A stretch of 64,000 bases of DNA from Catalimonadaceae bacterium JC749 (GTDB taxonomy: Bacteria > Bacteroidota > Bacteroidia > Cytophagales > Cyclobacteriaceae). The notes beneath the pieces are model-generated. The model saw nothing but the letters and a program-made list of their open reading frames with translations. It ran no database searches and was not told the origin of the DNA. Position 1 is the first letter of the stretch. Each line of letters starts with the position of its first letter. Below are positions 54,527 to 63,844 of this stretch, piece after piece. The stretch is from the NCBI GenBank assembly GCA_021730635.1, contig JAJNNC010000016.1, positions 97,120-161,119 on the forward strand. Direction: 5' to 3'. A program made the position numbers and the translations under genes.

Positions 54527-55723
54527 CTAACTGTGTTGTAAATCCTGAATAGCGATCCAACTCATGAGTGCCGGGCCAATGGTGAGTGCCTTTTCATCAA
54601 TGTCAAAGGTAGGCGTATGCACGGAGGAAGTAATACCCCGTTCTACATTTCCTGTCCCTAAGCGATAAAAGCAGGCATCGGTTTCCTGCGTGTAATACGC
54701 AAAATCTTCGGCGGCCAGCCATAAATCCAGGTTGAGCACATTTTCTTCTCCTAAAAAATCAGTCGCATACGCTTTGGCCCGCCGGGTAAGTTCCGGATTA
54801 TTCTTCAGAAAAGGATAACCTACCCGGATATCAAAGTCGCATTGTCCTCCCATCCCTTCAGCCAGACTGATGGCCATTCTCTTCATCTTTTCATGGGCAG
54901 CAGCCCGCCATTCTTCATCGTAAGTACGGAAAGTACCTTCTATGTATACTTCGTCAGGAATGACATTAGTGGCACCGTTAGCGATGACTTTTCCAAAAGA
55001 TAAAACGGAAGGAATCTTCGGGCTGGCATTCCGGCTAATGATTTGCTGCAAAGCCACAATCATGTGAGAGGTAATCAGAACCGGATCAATATTAAGCTCT
55101 GGCGTAGCCCCATGGCCTCCTTTGCCTTTTACAGTAACATAAATTTCATCGGCACTGGCCATATACATTCCTTCCCGGAAGCCTACTTTGCCCGCCGGTA
55201 TTTGTGGCTGTACATGCTGACCAAAAATATGCTGCGGTCTGGGATTTTCCAGTACTCCTTCTTTGATCATTAAAGAGGCCCCACCCGGTAATCGTTCTTC
55301 GCCTGGTTGAAAAATTAATTTCACCGTACCTTCAAACTTGTCTTTTAAGGTGTGGAGTATCTTGGCGGTCCCTAGTAAAGAGGAAGTATGTACATCGTGC
55401 CCACAGGCATGCATCACACCTTCATTTTGCGATTTGTAGGGTACCTCATTGGCCTCCTGAATGGGCAATGCGTCCATGTCTGCCCGGAGGGCAATTACCT
55501 TTTTCTGAGGGTTTTTACCTTCAATACAGGCAATTAGGCCAGTACCCGCAATACCCTCTGTAGGGGTAATGCCATAGGATCTAAGCTTTTCCGCAACAAA
55601 CTGTGCGGTCTGGTATTCTTCAAATGAAAGTTCAGGATGGCTGTGCAGATGCCTTCTGAGCGCTGTTACTTCTTCCGTATATGCTTGAGATAAAGATTTG
55701 ATCTCTTCTTTGAGTATACTCAT
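54527..55723 (-). CDS. M20-family amidohydrolase/peptidase
   Basis: A 398-residue metal-dependent aminoacylase/amidohydrolase. Motifs are LRADMDALPIQE, MHACGHDVHTSSLLG (Cys and His metal ligands), LIFQPGEER (catalytic Glu pair), GQHVQPQIPAGKVG and the C-terminal EDFAYYTQETDACFYRLG and SSVHTPTFDIDE. The family includes N-acyl amino-acid amidohydrolases and hippurate hydrolase-like enzymes. No signal peptide. The SPOR-domain gene lies 50 bases upstream in the same direction. Confidence 0.94.
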   Translation of the reverse strand: MSILKEEIKSLSQAYTEEVTALRRHLHSHPELSFEEYQTAQFVAEKLRSYGITPTEGIAGTGLIACIEGKNPQKKVIALRADMDALPIQEANEVPYKSQNEGVMHACGHDVHTSSLLGTAKILHTLKDKFEGTVKLIFQPGEERLPGGASLMIKEGVLENPRPQHIFGQHVQPQIPAGKVGFREGMYMASADEIYVTVKGKGGHGATPELNIDPVLITSHMIVALQQIISRNASPKIPSVLSFGKVIANGATNVIPDEVYIEGTFRTYDEEWRAAAHEKMKRMAISLAEGMGGQCDFDIRVGYPFLKNNPELTRRAKAYATDFLGEENVLNLDLWLAAEDFAYYTQETDACFYRLGTGNVERGITSSVHTPTFDIDEKALTIGPALMSWIAIQDLQHS

Positions 55724-55772
55724 GCTAATGGGTCACAATAAAGACGGTCGGTTAATGTTAGAAAAGCAAGAT

Positions 55773-56321
55773 CTAATCCACTACTTTAAATCTCTCAGGA
55801 ACAATCAGCACTAGCGGAAAAGATTCTCGCAAAGCCGCATAATCTTTTTGAGCTTCCAGCCTGTCTGCATACCGGCCTACTCTTACTTTGTAATTGGGTG
55901 GTTCCCAGATCAAGCGGGGTTCAGCACTGGAGAGTGCCTGATAAACCTTATTTTTGGCTTCGTTGGCATTTTCTCGTTTTGGGCCGGAATATACCTGTAT
56001 GGTCAATCCCTGGAATACATTTTCTTCACGATTCCTTGTGGCCACATCGTTGAAGAATTTATCCAGAGAATCGGTAATAGCATATTCAGCATTCATATTA
56101 CCGGATAGATTTCTTTTTTCCGGATTAGATACCACATTAGCTTCATTTCCGGCAGAGGAGCGGCCTCTCAAGGTCTCCAGCGAGTCTTTGTAGTTTAGTT
56201 GATATTTGCTGAGATCTTCACTAAAACCCTCTTCACTTTTAGTGGTAATGGTTTTTGGTGTACAGCTGATACCTACGCATAGGATACACAGCATCATGTA
56301 AAAAATCAGGGTATTTTTCAT
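55773..56321 (-). CDS. SPOR-domain lipoprotein
   Basis: A 182-residue lipoprotein: the signal ends in LCVGISC (Cys20). A Ser/Asn-rich middle is followed by a SPOR domain at about residues 102-178 (VFQGLTIQVYSGPKRENANE, then YKVRVGRYADRLEAQKDYAAL and FPLVLIVPERF), which binds denuded peptidoglycan at division sites. A very good promoter lies just upstream. Relatives in Bacteroidota are small envelope proteins of unknown detail. Confidence 0.85.
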   Translation of the reverse strand: MKNTLIFYMMLCILCVGISCTPKTITTKSEEGFSEDLSKYQLNYKDSLETLRGRSSAGNEANVVSNPEKRNLSGNMNAEYAITDSLDKFFNDVATRNREENVFQGLTIQVYSGPKRENANEAKNKVYQALSSAEPRLIWEPPNYKVRVGRYADRLEAQKDYAALRESFPLVLIVPERFKVVD

Positions 56322-56343
56322 AAGGATTTAAGCTTTGCCAGCA

Positions 56344-56373
56344 CAAAGATAAGTTTAAAAAATAAAATGCAAA
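56344..56373 (-). promoter_or_regulatory. Promoter of the SPOR-domain gene
   Basis: On the minus strand TTTG (56373-56370), 18 bases, then TATCTTTG (56351-56344) fit the Bacteroidota consensus. Transcription would begin about 17 bases before the start codon at 56321. Confidence 0.65.
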
Positions 56374-56455
56374 TAATGTGCTGACACTGTTGTCATATCT
56401 TCAACCCTGCCTCCAGGAAAAAGTTTCTGACAGGCAATGAACGAAGGCGAGCCGA

Positions 56456-56896
56456 TCAAATGATTTCCCCGTCTTCGAAAACAACTTCATACATATAAAA
56501 ATCACGACATCCTATTCCCGTATCTACAATCTTTTTTTCATGAGGTTTGAGGTTTAGCTCTATCACCTTTTCATAAACTACCGGTTCTTCTTCCCCTTTA
56601 TATTTTACCTCATAACCCACTTTTATCTGCTTAATTGTCTTTTGATAGGGATTTATGAATTCTGTTTTACATACTTTATTAAAATCTTTATCAAAGTCAA
56701 GGACTCTCCGGCTTTCCCATTTAATTTCCCATTTCAAAGGTTTATAAGCACGTTTTTCTGCATCGCTTTCATTGGTGGTTCCCGGCACAGGTACCAGCGA
56801 AGTAGTAGCATCAGCACTGGCTGAGTCTGATTGTTTTCCACATGAAGCAAACAAACTGAAACAACCCAGGCAGCATAAAAAGATAAAACGATGCAT
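56456..56896 (-). CDS. Hypothetical lipoprotein
   Basis: A 146-residue lipoprotein with ATG at 56896 giving MHRFIFLCCLGCFSLFASC (Cys19 as the lipid site); an ATG six codons upstream adds residues before the basic start. The mature part has a strand-rich domain (EINPYQKTIKQIKVGYEVKY-like segment near residues 83-102, then EKVIELNLKPHEKKIVDTG and CRDFYMYEVVFEDGEII). This looks like a small immunoglobulin-like domain. Function unknown. It is upstream of the SPOR gene on the same strand, 134 bases apart. Confidence 0.7.
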   Translation of the reverse strand: MHRFIFLCCLGCFSLFASCGKQSDSASADATTSLVPVPGTTNESDAEKRAYKPLKWEIKWESRRVLDFDKDFNKVCKTEFINPYQKTIKQIKVGYEVKYKGEEEPVVYEKVIELNLKPHEKKIVDTGIGCRDFYMYEVVFEDGEII

Positions 56897-57244
56897 AGTC
56901 AAAGATTTTGGCATAGTACGTTACGTGATTGAAATATAGAAAACATAAATCATGCAAAACGCTTTTCGATTTATCGTATCAGTGAATTTCTTTCTTAATC
57001 TGCTTACCTGCGTAAGGTTGCTATCTTTTTCTCCACATTAAGGTTTTGGGGAAGCTTTTTTATTTATAACTCACTTACCCAGCTAATAGTGCAATTTGTC
57101 GAGAAAATAGCATGGCTTTCAGTAAGGAAAGGAAGATAAAATGATACCACAAGATTTGCTAAAAATCAAGGTAAGCATGAAATATTTTAGGTTTTGTATT
57201 GCGCAGTAAACTTTTTACACAAACTCCCTGTGTGGTCAGGAATG
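56897..57244. other. Intergenic gap upstream of the hypothetical lipoprotein
   Basis: About 350 bases with no convincing gene. A short hairpin CTTAC/GTAAG (near 57003-57016) is present. No promoter of consensus quality is seen for the minus-strand lipoprotein. Confidence 0.35.
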
Positions 57245-58810
57245 TTACAGGTTACCCATCCAGCCTTCCCGGTCCAGACTTCGGTATTGAATGGCTTCAG
57301 CCAGATGATCAAGCTGTATCTCTTCTTGTCCACTCAGGTCAGCAATGGTGCGTGATACTCTCAGAATGCGATCGTAAGCCCTGGAAGATAAGCCAAGCCG
57401 TTCCATGGCTGTTTTCAACAGGTTCTTACCCGCCTGATCGATCTTGCAGATTTCCTTCACCATCTGCGGCGGCATCATGGCATTGGAGTAAATGGGTGTC
57501 ATCAGTGGATTCGATCGCTGTAATGGCTGGAAACGTTTGGCCTGAAATTGCCTGGCCTGTATCACTCTTTCCCGGATAAAGGTACTCTTTTCTGCCGGGC
57601 GTTCGGACGTCATTTCTTCAAAAGGCACAGGATTCACTTCAATATGGATATCAATACGATCCAGCAAAGGACCACTAATCTTTCCCAAATATCGCTGAAC
57701 AGCCGCAGGAGAGTCGGGGTGAGTGGCTCCAGGATGATAAAAGTCGCCTGACGGACTGGGGTTCATGCTGGCAATGAGCATAAAGTTAGCCGGGAACATA
57801 ACCGTGCCTTTCGCCCGGGCTATGGTCACAGCTCTTTCTTCCAGTGGTTGTCGGAGCACTTCCAACACCGTTCGTTTAAACTCCGGCAACTCATCTAAAA
57901 ACAGCACACCGTTATGGGCTAGTGAAATTTGGCCGGGTTGAGGAAAATTACCACCTCCTACCAGGGCTGCGTCGCTGATGGTATGGTGAGGCGCACAGAA
58001 AGGACGGTGAGAAACCAGGGACGACCCGGCTGTCAGCTTTCCGGCTACTGAATGAATTTTTGTAGTTTCTAGGGCTTCATGCAGTGTCATGGGAGGAAGG
58101 ATCGTCGGTACTCGTCGGGCCAGCATCGTTTTTCCTGAACCCGGAGGGCCTACCATAATCACATTATGTCCACCGGCTGCTGCAATTTCCAGTGCTCTTT
58201 TGATACTTTCCTGGCCTTTAACATCCGCAAAATCAGTATCAAACCGGCTGTTCTCATGGTAAAACAGATCGCGGGTATCTTGTTGTGTGGGTAAAATCTC
58301 ATTCTTGCCTTCTAAAAAGTTGATGGCTTCCCGCAGGGTTGCGACACCAATGATATCCAGGTGGTTGACAATAGCTGCTTCTGAAGCGTTTTCCTGAGGT
58401 AAAATAAAACCCTTGAACCCTTGTTTCCGGGCTTCAATCGCAATAGGCAGCGCTCCTTTGATCGGACGGAGTCCACCATCCAGGGAAAGTTCGCCCATCA
58501 TCATGTATTGGTGCAATGGACATGTGTTGATCTGACCGGAGGCTGATAAAATTCCCAGTGCAATCGGTAAATCATAGGAGGACCCTTCTTTACGAATGTC
58601 AGCGGGTGCCAGGTTTATCACTGTCTTGATACGGGGCATCGTATAGCCAGCATGTTTAATAGCAGCTTCTACCCTTTGTTCGCTTTCTTTAACAGCACTA
58701 TCAGGCAGACCTACCATGAAGAATTTCGTGCCTTTCCCAACGCTTACTTCTATCGTAATGACAAAAGCATCTACGCCATACACAGCACTTCCATATGTTT
58801 TCGACAGCAT
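57245..58810 (-). CDS. comM: YifB/ComM-family Mg-chelatase-like AAA+ ATPase
   Basis: A 521-residue ATPase. The N-terminal ChlI-like domain includes VEVSVGKGTKFFMVGLPDSA-type and NLAPADIRKEGSSYDLPIALG motifs. The AAA+ core has Walker A GPPGSGKTMLARR near residue 222, FRPFCAPHHTISDAALVGGG, Walker B NGVLFLDELPEF and the C-terminal helical domain (GLSSRAYDRILRVSRTIADL). In naturally competent bacteria ComM is a DnaB-like branch-migration helicase for integration of donor DNA. The length and motifs are complete. It is followed by gmhA upstream on the same strand. Confidence 0.95.
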   Translation of the reverse strand: MLSKTYGSAVYGVDAFVITIEVSVGKGTKFFMVGLPDSAVKESEQRVEAAIKHAGYTMPRIKTVINLAPADIRKEGSSYDLPIALGILSASGQINTCPLHQYMMMGELSLDGGLRPIKGALPIAIEARKQGFKGFILPQENASEAAIVNHLDIIGVATLREAINFLEGKNEILPTQQDTRDLFYHENSRFDTDFADVKGQESIKRALEIAAAGGHNVIMVGPPGSGKTMLARRVPTILPPMTLHEALETTKIHSVAGKLTAGSSLVSHRPFCAPHHTISDAALVGGGNFPQPGQISLAHNGVLFLDELPEFKRTVLEVLRQPLEERAVTIARAKGTVMFPANFMLIASMNPSPSGDFYHPGATHPDSPAAVQRYLGKISGPLLDRIDIHIEVNPVPFEEMTSERPAEKSTFIRERVIQARQFQAKRFQPLQRSNPLMTPIYSNAMMPPQMVKEICKIDQAGKNLLKTAMERLGLSSRAYDRILRVSRTIADLSGQEEIQLDHLAEAIQYRSLDREGWMGNL

Positions 58811-58908
58811 AACACAGATTTTATGGACTACTCCCGCACAAAAATGCGATGATATACTATGGGAGAGTAATAAAAATCAGTGGTTACGAAACGGATGTAG
58901 GAAAATTT

Positions 58909-59487
58909 CTAATTCTGTAATACCTGCTTTTCTATGAGCAGAATCAGGATGTGAATAACTTTAATATGGATCTCCTGGATGCGGTCCGCATACCCCTGGT
59001 GAGGTACTCTGATCTCAAAGTCAGCCAATGAGGCCAATGGTCCACCATCGTTACCCGTGAGAGCGACGACCTTCATTTGCTTTTGCCGGGCCACTTTGGC
59101 AGCTTCCAGGATGCTGGCAGATTTGCCACTCGTGCTGAGTACCAGTAGCGTATCGCCTGCGTTACCCAAGGCTTCTACAAAGCGGGAGAAAACATAGGGA
59201 TAACCAAAATCATTGCCTACGCAAGAAATGTGGCTGGGATCAGAGATGGCCACCGCCGGTAGCGCCCGGCGATTATCACGATAGCGCCCACTGAGTTCTT
59301 CTGCGAAATGCATCGCATCACAATGGGAACCGCCATTGCCACAGGCAATAATTTTACCTCCCTGTTGAATGCTATTACTTAACTGTTGGGCAGCTTCCTC
59401 AATCTTAGCCAGATGAGCGGGGTTATTGATAAAGTTTTCTAATACTTGCGCCGCTTGCTTGAGTTCATTGAGAATAAGGGAATTCAC
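58909..59487 (-). CDS. gmhA: D-sedoheptulose 7-phosphate isomerase
   Basis: A 192-residue SIS-domain isomerase for the first step of heptose synthesis for the outer-membrane polysaccharide. Marks are [67 protein letters not shown] and the C-terminal [15 protein letters not shown] with the active-site Glu and His. Its ATG overlaps the stop of the small membrane gene by four bases (ATGA), so the two are translationally coupled. It is downstream of that gene. Confidence 0.94.
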   Translation of the reverse strand: MNSLILNELKQAAQVLENFINNPAHLAKIEEAAQQLSNSIQQGGKIIACGNGGSHCDAMHFAEELSGRYRDNRRALPAVAISDPSHISCVGNDFGYPYVFSRFVEALGNAGDTLLVLSTSGKSASILEAAKVARQKQMKVVALTGNDGGPLASLADFEIRVPHQGYADRIQEIHIKVIHILILLIEKQVLQN

Positions 59488-59846
59488 AGTCTTTCGTTGG
59501 TATTAGGTTCTTCGCTGGAGGTTGCTCTTTTTGAGATAGAGCCTTCAAATGATTTGAGAGAATGTTCTATTTCATCATTTCTACGCTGCATTTCAAAAAC
59601 CTGTGCCTTGATTTCGTTCTTTTCAGCTTCTTTTTTGGCAATTTTCCTTTGGTAAAGGTTACGTTCAAAAGTAGTGATAAACAAAAGAACCAGAAAAACA
59701 CCGAGGCCTGTCAGCGTGAAATAAGGAAGCGTATCCTGGTGGTTTGTCATCCAATTGATAGTCCTGGTAAAGTTCAAAGATACTACCACCAGCATAGCCA
59801 GGTAAAAAAACAGAAGGACAAAAAGGGTAAGTCTAAAAGGTCTCAT
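59484..59846 (-). CDS. Small two-helix membrane protein, coupled to gmhA
   Basis: A 120-residue protein with two membrane helices ([20 protein letters not shown] and [16 protein letters not shown]) and a basic coiled-coil tail ([20 protein letters not shown]). This pattern resembles LapA-type membrane proteins, but the match is loose. The frame reaches 59891; ATG 59846 (MRPFRLTLF) gives a typical basic start and is preferred. It overlaps gmhA by four bases and is the first gene of that pair. Confidence 0.7.
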   Translation of the reverse strand: MRPFRLTLFVLLFFYLAMLVVVSLNFTRTINWMTNHQDTLPYFTLTGLGVFLVLLFITTFERNLYQRKIAKKEAEKNEIKAQVFEMQRRNDEIEHSLKSFEGSISKRATSSEEPNTNERL

Positions 59847-59999
59847 GATCAGATTAATTATTGATATAACTGGATAAACGATAGCTGCCATTTCCGGTCA
59901 AACAAACTTTGCTTTACCAATCTTCCATTCGCGCATGCCATCCATCATTACCAATGACAGCTATCTCTATATGATATAACGATTTTACACCGCAGGTTG

Positions 60000-61835
60000 T
60001 TAGGAAACCGCTTGCATCTCGGTAAGTTTACAATATAATCCTCCTCGCTCTACCAGTTCGTCATGACGACCCCGTTCTATGATCTCTCCCTGTTGTACAA
60101 CCAAAATTTCGTGGGCATGCTGAATGGTACTCAGGCGATGAGCGATGACAATGGAGGTACGGTTGCGCATCAGGTTGGCCAGTGCTTCCTGCACCAGCTT
60201 TTCAGATTCCGAGTCCAAGGCTGAGGTGGCTTCGTCCAGAATCAGAATAGGAGGATTCTTAAGGATAGCCCGGGCAATGCTGATCCTTTGGCGCTGTCCG
60301 CCAGAAAGTTTAGTGCCTCTTTCTCCAATTACGGTCTCGTATCCTTCCGGGGTGTTGACAATGAAATCATGCGCATTGGCAATTTTGGCTGCCCTGATCA
60401 CATCTTCCAGACTGGCCTGGGGCATACCAAAAGCAATGTTGTTAAAAACAGTGTCGTTGAATAAAATAGACTCCTGGGTGACAATACCCATCAGCTTCCG
60501 GATGGATTCCGTTTTATAATCAGTCAAAGGGATTCCATCCAGAAAAATAGTGCCAGCCTCCGGATCATAAAAGCGTGGAATCAGGTCTGCCAGGGTAGAT
60601 TTACCTCCGCCAGAGGGGCCCACGATAGCCACTGTTTTTCCTTTCTCAATGGTAAAACTGATATCCCTGAGCACAGTTTCTTTTTCATAAGAAAAGGAAA
60701 CATGATCAAAAACAATGTTATGCTTGAAGACATCTATAGACCGGGCACCAGGTTTATCCTGAATGGCTGGTTGTGTATCGATGGTGTGAAAGATACGTTC
60801 ACCAGAGGCTAATCCGCGCTGTATACTACTCAGTGCCGTACTGATTACTTTGGCTGGCGGCAAAATCTGTGAGAAAAGAATGATATAGGTAATAAACTCA
60901 CTGGCTTTCAGTTCAGAGTTGTTGTTCAGCACTAAAATGCCTCCATAGAGCAGAATTCCGGCTACCACCATCACACCCATAAATTCAGATAGGGGAGAGG
61001 CCAGTTCCTGCTTTCGGGCCATAGCCACATTCAGGCCAGCGTAGTGTTTTACTTCATGTCCAAACTTATCTCGGATAAACGGCTGTGCGTTGAAGGCTTT
61101 GACAATCCGCATCCCAGACAAGGTTTCATCCAGGATATTAACGATGCGCCCCAGAGACTCCTGGCTCTGTGTGGCTTTCCTTTTCAGCTTCTTGGTTATT
61201 TCAGAAATGATGGTGCCTGAAATAGGCATGATGATGATCGTAAAGATGGTCAGCTTAAAAGACATGAAGAAGAGAACCAGGAAATAACCGATAATGGTAG
61301 CAGGTTCTTTAAACGCCACTTTGAGCGTGTTGACTACTGAATTCTCTACTTCCTGCACGTCGTTGGTCATCCGGGAGATAAGATCTCCTTTGCGCTCATT
61401 GGAGAAGTACCCCAGATGCAATTGACTAGTCTTCTCAAAAATGCGCATACGCAATTTCTGTATCACACTAGCCCTGATTTTAGCCAGGGTGATTCCGGAA
61501 ATATATCGAAAGAGATTGGTCAGAAAGACAGATACTACAATGATAGCACAGACAAACAGCAAAGCCCCTACCTTGCCATACTCCTCAATCACCTGCATGA
61601 AATAGTAATCGAAAACCTTTAACACATAATCTATGGAGAATTGGAAAGCCGGCAGATGCTGCATTTGGGCACGGGTGCTTTCATCCACCTGGTCGAACAG
61701 CACGTTGAAGAGGGGAATCAGCATGGTGAAATTAATCAATCCAAAGATGATAGATAATGTCGCAAATACCAGGTACTGAGGGATATAGCGACGATAAGGT
61801 TTAGCAAAAGAAAGTATCCTGAGGTATGTATTCAT
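60000..61835 (-). CDS. MsbA-type ABC exporter (fused membrane and ATPase domains)
   Basis: A 611-residue half-transporter. Six membrane helices occupy about residues 15-330 with the coupling-helix regions (SQLHLGYFSNERKGDLISRM). The ATPase domain has Walker A GPSGGGKST, Q-loop VTQESILFND, signature LSGGQRQR, Walker B ILILDEATSALD and the H-loop IAHRLST. Homodimers of this type export lipids, lipopolysaccharide precursors or drugs. With gmhA nearby a lipid A-core flippase role is plausible, but not shown. A -7 box lies 85 bases upstream. Confidence 0.93.
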   Translation of the reverse strand: MNTYLRILSFAKPYRRYIPQYLVFATLSIIFGLINFTMLIPLFNVLFDQVDESTRAQMQHLPAFQFSIDYVLKVFDYYFMQVIEEYGKVGALLFVCAIIVVSVFLTNLFRYISGITLAKIRASVIQKLRMRIFEKTSQLHLGYFSNERKGDLISRMTNDVQEVENSVVNTLKVAFKEPATIIGYFLVLFFMSFKLTIFTIIIMPISGTIISEITKKLKRKATQSQESLGRIVNILDETLSGMRIVKAFNAQPFIRDKFGHEVKHYAGLNVAMARKQELASPLSEFMGVMVVAGILLYGGILVLNNNSELKASEFITYIILFSQILPPAKVISTALSSIQRGLASGERIFHTIDTQPAIQDKPGARSIDVFKHNIVFDHVSFSYEKETVLRDISFTIEKGKTVAIVGPSGGGKSTLADLIPRFYDPEAGTIFLDGIPLTDYKTESIRKLMGIVTQESILFNDTVFNNIAFGMPQASLEDVIRAAKIANAHDFIVNTPEGYETVIGERGTKLSGGQRQRISIARAILKNPPILILDEATSALDSESEKLVQEALANLMRNRTSIVIAHRLSTIQHAHEILVVQQGEIIERGRHDELVERGGLYCKLTEMQAVS

Positions 61836-61919
61836 GCAGAACGATCCCGCTGGTTAATATTATTTGTCAATTTATAGATGCTTACGCTAACGGATAAAAC
61901 CTGTTGTCATACCGGGCTG

Positions 61920-61927
61920 CAAAGTTA
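61920..61927 (-). promoter_or_regulatory. Likely -7 promoter element of the ABC exporter gene
   Basis: TAACTTTG on the minus strand matches the consensus exactly. The nearest TTTTG is only 14 bases upstream, shorter than usual. Confidence 0.4.
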
Positions 61928-61992
61928 ACAATTTAAAAAAACAAAACATTTACTTTGAAAAGGCTTATTTATTCAATAAAATTGCCCGCGCT

Positions 61993-62021
61993 TACGGTAT
62001 CCTAGTAGGTATGTTACCGTA
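61993..62021. other. Inverted repeat upstream of the small membrane protein pair
   Basis: TACGGTA (61993-61999) and TACCGTA (62015-62021) are perfect seven-base arms 15 bases apart, 30 bases before the first small gene. It could be an operator or leader hairpin. Confidence 0.4.
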
Positions 62022-62051
62022 TAATCACATGTCCAAAATTATTTTGCCCCT

Positions 62052-62234
62052 ATGTTTGATGCCAACGGTACAGAAGGTTTAGAGTTATTTACCTGGATCG
62101 TCGCCGGGCTTTTGGCTTTAGTAGCAGCCCTGGTGCTTACTCATGTTTTGACGGTGACCCATAGTGAAGGTGGGGAAGGTGTAGAAGAAGCGGAAGAAGT
62201 GCATGAAGAGCATCACAAAGAAACGACTGTCTGA
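62052..62234 (+). CDS. Small membrane protein with an acidic/His-rich tail, 60 residues
   Basis: One membrane helix (FTWIVAGLLALVAALVLTHVL) follows a short N-terminus MFDANGTEGLEL. The tail is packed with Glu and His (GGEGVEEAEEVHEEHHKETT), a composition that could bind metal. No family is recognised. It is followed after 12 bases by an even smaller membrane protein in the same direction, so the two probably form a unit. A TTATTTTG box close to the ATG hints at a very short leader. Confidence 0.6.
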   Translation: MFDANGTEGLELFTWIVAGLLALVAALVLTHVLTVTHSEGGEGVEEAEEVHEEHHKETTV

Positions 62235-62246
62235 GAATCAAGGCGT

Positions 62247-62360
62247 ATGAAAACGTTATGGAGAGTCATTACTGATGGTCCGGCTACTATATTGCTGACG
62301 ATTCTTCTGCTGGCTACCCTCATTTTAGTTTTCTTTACCCAAGTATTCGATTTCCAATAA
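62247..62360 (+). CDS. Tiny membrane protein, 37 residues
   Basis: The frame reads MKTLWRVITDGPATILLTIL and then a hydrophobic run ending FFTQVFDFQ; it is mostly one membrane helix. It starts 12 bases after the 60-residue protein and ends six bases before the end of the convergent oxidase gene. Small partner subunits of respiratory complexes look like this, but no such complex is nearby. Too short for sure classification. Confidence 0.5.
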   Translation: MKTLWRVITDGPATILLTILLLATLILVFFTQVFDFQ

Positions 62361-62366
62361 GGCGCT

Positions 62367-62966
62367 TCAGGGAGCTACCCACTGTTTTTTCCACTGGTCT
62401 TCTCTCCAAAAGAACTGAGTCCTCAGATGACCATTTTTCATTAGTTTCAGGAAATCCAGTTCTGTTATCTCACAGGTAATCATACAGAAGTTTTCCCAGC
62501 CTTGATGGGTATTGTTTTCCGTAGAAGTTTCCAGAAAAGACTCCGGCAGGTTAGCCGTGTATACAGAAGAAGGGGTGCCTGGTGATACCGGTCCGATATA
62601 ATCAGCCCTTCCCGGAGGAGGAATAGCATCCCAGGCTTTTCTGGCTGCTTCATCCTGATGGTGCAAGATCGCTTTTCCGCCAGCCCTTATCTGCTCCTGG
62701 GTATTGGCGTCATAAAATAGCCAATGTGCTTCCGGATGGTCATGCAGTGCAGCTACTTTTTGTGTGCGAATGTCAGAATAACAGGTAAATGTTCTGCCGG
62801 AAACACTGACATGCCTCAACACAACAGTACGTTGCTGCACCCCCTGAGCACCATAAGTGGCTAATGCAGGAAAATGATAAGGGTGTTTCTTGTCGATGTA
62901 ACCCTGGTGTAGGGTCTCCCAGACATGTTCTAAAATATCGTCCAGCGACGAGGTTTTGTCTATCAT
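62367..62966 (-). CDS. Pyridoxamine 5'-phosphate oxidase-family flavoprotein
   Basis: A 199-residue FMN-binding split-barrel protein. Marks are QRTVVLRHVSVSGRTFTCYSD, RTQKVAALHDHPEAHWLFYD and the C-terminal region with LRTQFFWREDQWKKQWVAP. It is nearer the Alr4036-like branch than true PdxH, so pyridoxal synthesis is not assured. No vitamin B6 gene is nearby. It is convergent with the tiny membrane gene. Confidence 0.85.
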   Translation of the reverse strand: MIDKTSSLDDILEHVWETLHQGYIDKKHPYHFPALATYGAQGVQQRTVVLRHVSVSGRTFTCYSDIRTQKVAALHDHPEAHWLFYDANTQEQIRAGGKAILHHQDEAARKAWDAIPPPGRADYIGPVSPGTPSSVYTANLPESFLETSTENNTHQGWENFCMITCEITELDFLKLMKNGHLRTQFFWREDQWKKQWVAP

Positions 62967-63018
62967 GGATACAATGGGTTACTCTTTGATAGTAAGTGTT
63001 TGGTGATCCAATTTGTTT

Positions 63019-63759
63019 TTACTGATTGGAGCACATCTGATGTACGGCTGTAGGAATCTCTTTTCGGAGAAAGTTTTGTATGAGGCTAAAATCCTGGCAG
63101 GCTTTCTTTTTTTCTCCTGTCTGATAAAGGGCATTGCCACGCATCAGGTATAATTCCTTATTGTAGGGATTACGCCGGATCAGTTCGTCGAGGTATTCCA
63201 GAGAAGCAGCATACTGTTTATTCTGGTAGTGTGAGTTGGCCTGGGTAGCATAGTACTGATCCTGTTTAAGGCTGGCATTCACATCGATGGCTTTTACCAC
63301 TATCTCTTTGCGCAAATAGTAGGGTTTCTCAAAATTCTGAAGAAAGTTAAACTCATTGATCACATAGGTAAAAGGCAGAAATAAAATCATTTCTTCCGCC
63401 GCCTCTTTGTCAGAAGCCGGAAGCCATAAACCGTTTGTTCTTTTCAGGGTACTGACGATTTGTGTGTCAATAGAGCGGTCTAAAGAGTTAATAATTTCTA
63501 TATGATCTAACTTTCCTTGTGGGGTAATGGTAAAAACAGCAATACAGGTACCCATTCTCTTTTTCCTGAGGGCCGGATTTGGGTAGTACAGATAGGTTTG
63601 CAAGAACTCGTAAAAAGCAATGGCCCCTCCATCGAAGCGGTGGCTGGGAAAATACTCAGCAGTGTCTTTCACAAAAGCTGCCTTGGTGCTATGATCGGCA
63701 GGTAAGTAAGCCGACCAATAAAAAACAGAAGAAAGCAACACTAGGAGAATTTTTTGCAT
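63019..63759 (-). CDS. TonB-C-like and TPR-containing exported protein
   Basis: A 246-residue protein with a signal peptide (MQKILLVLLSSVFYWSAYLPA). The middle part has YPNPALRKKRMGTCIAVFTI and GKLDHIEIINSLDRSIDTQIV, which resemble the C-terminal TonB domain seen in many Bacteroidota envelope proteins. The last ~60 residues hold two TPR units (YATQANSHYQNKQYAASLEY and LYLMRGNALYQTGEKKKACQ). ATG 63759 is preferred over one eight codons upstream, since it gives a clean signal. Role unknown; peptidoglycan or receptor contact is possible. Confidence 0.75.
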   Translation of the reverse strand: MQKILLVLLSSVFYWSAYLPADHSTKAAFVKDTAEYFPSHRFDGGAIAFYEFLQTYLYYPNPALRKKRMGTCIAVFTITPQGKLDHIEIINSLDRSIDTQIVSTLKRTNGLWLPASDKEAAEEMILFLPFTYVINEFNFLQNFEKPYYLRKEIVVKAIDVNASLKQDQYYATQANSHYQNKQYAASLEYLDELIRRNPYNKELYLMRGNALYQTGEKKKACQDFSLIQNFLRKEIPTAVHQMCSNQ

Positions 63760-63780
63760 ATGTTCTGTGTCCAATCTATG

Positions 63781-63812
63781 CAATGATAATACTTACCCTG
63801 GTCATATGACAA
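63781..63812 (-). promoter_or_regulatory. Candidate promoter of the TonB/TPR-like gene
   Basis: On the minus strand TTG (63812-63810), 21 bases, TATCATTG (63788-63781). One mismatch to the -7 consensus. The leader would be about 16 bases for the 63759 start, which supports that start over the upstream one. Confidence 0.4.
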
Positions 63813-63844
63813 TTTTAATTACAATTAGTCAATGCATCGTCCGT

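Noticed and set aside
58829..58873. CTCCC/GGGAG repeat between comM and gmhA
   Set aside because: Arms of five bases with a long loop and no T-run; too weak for a terminator call.
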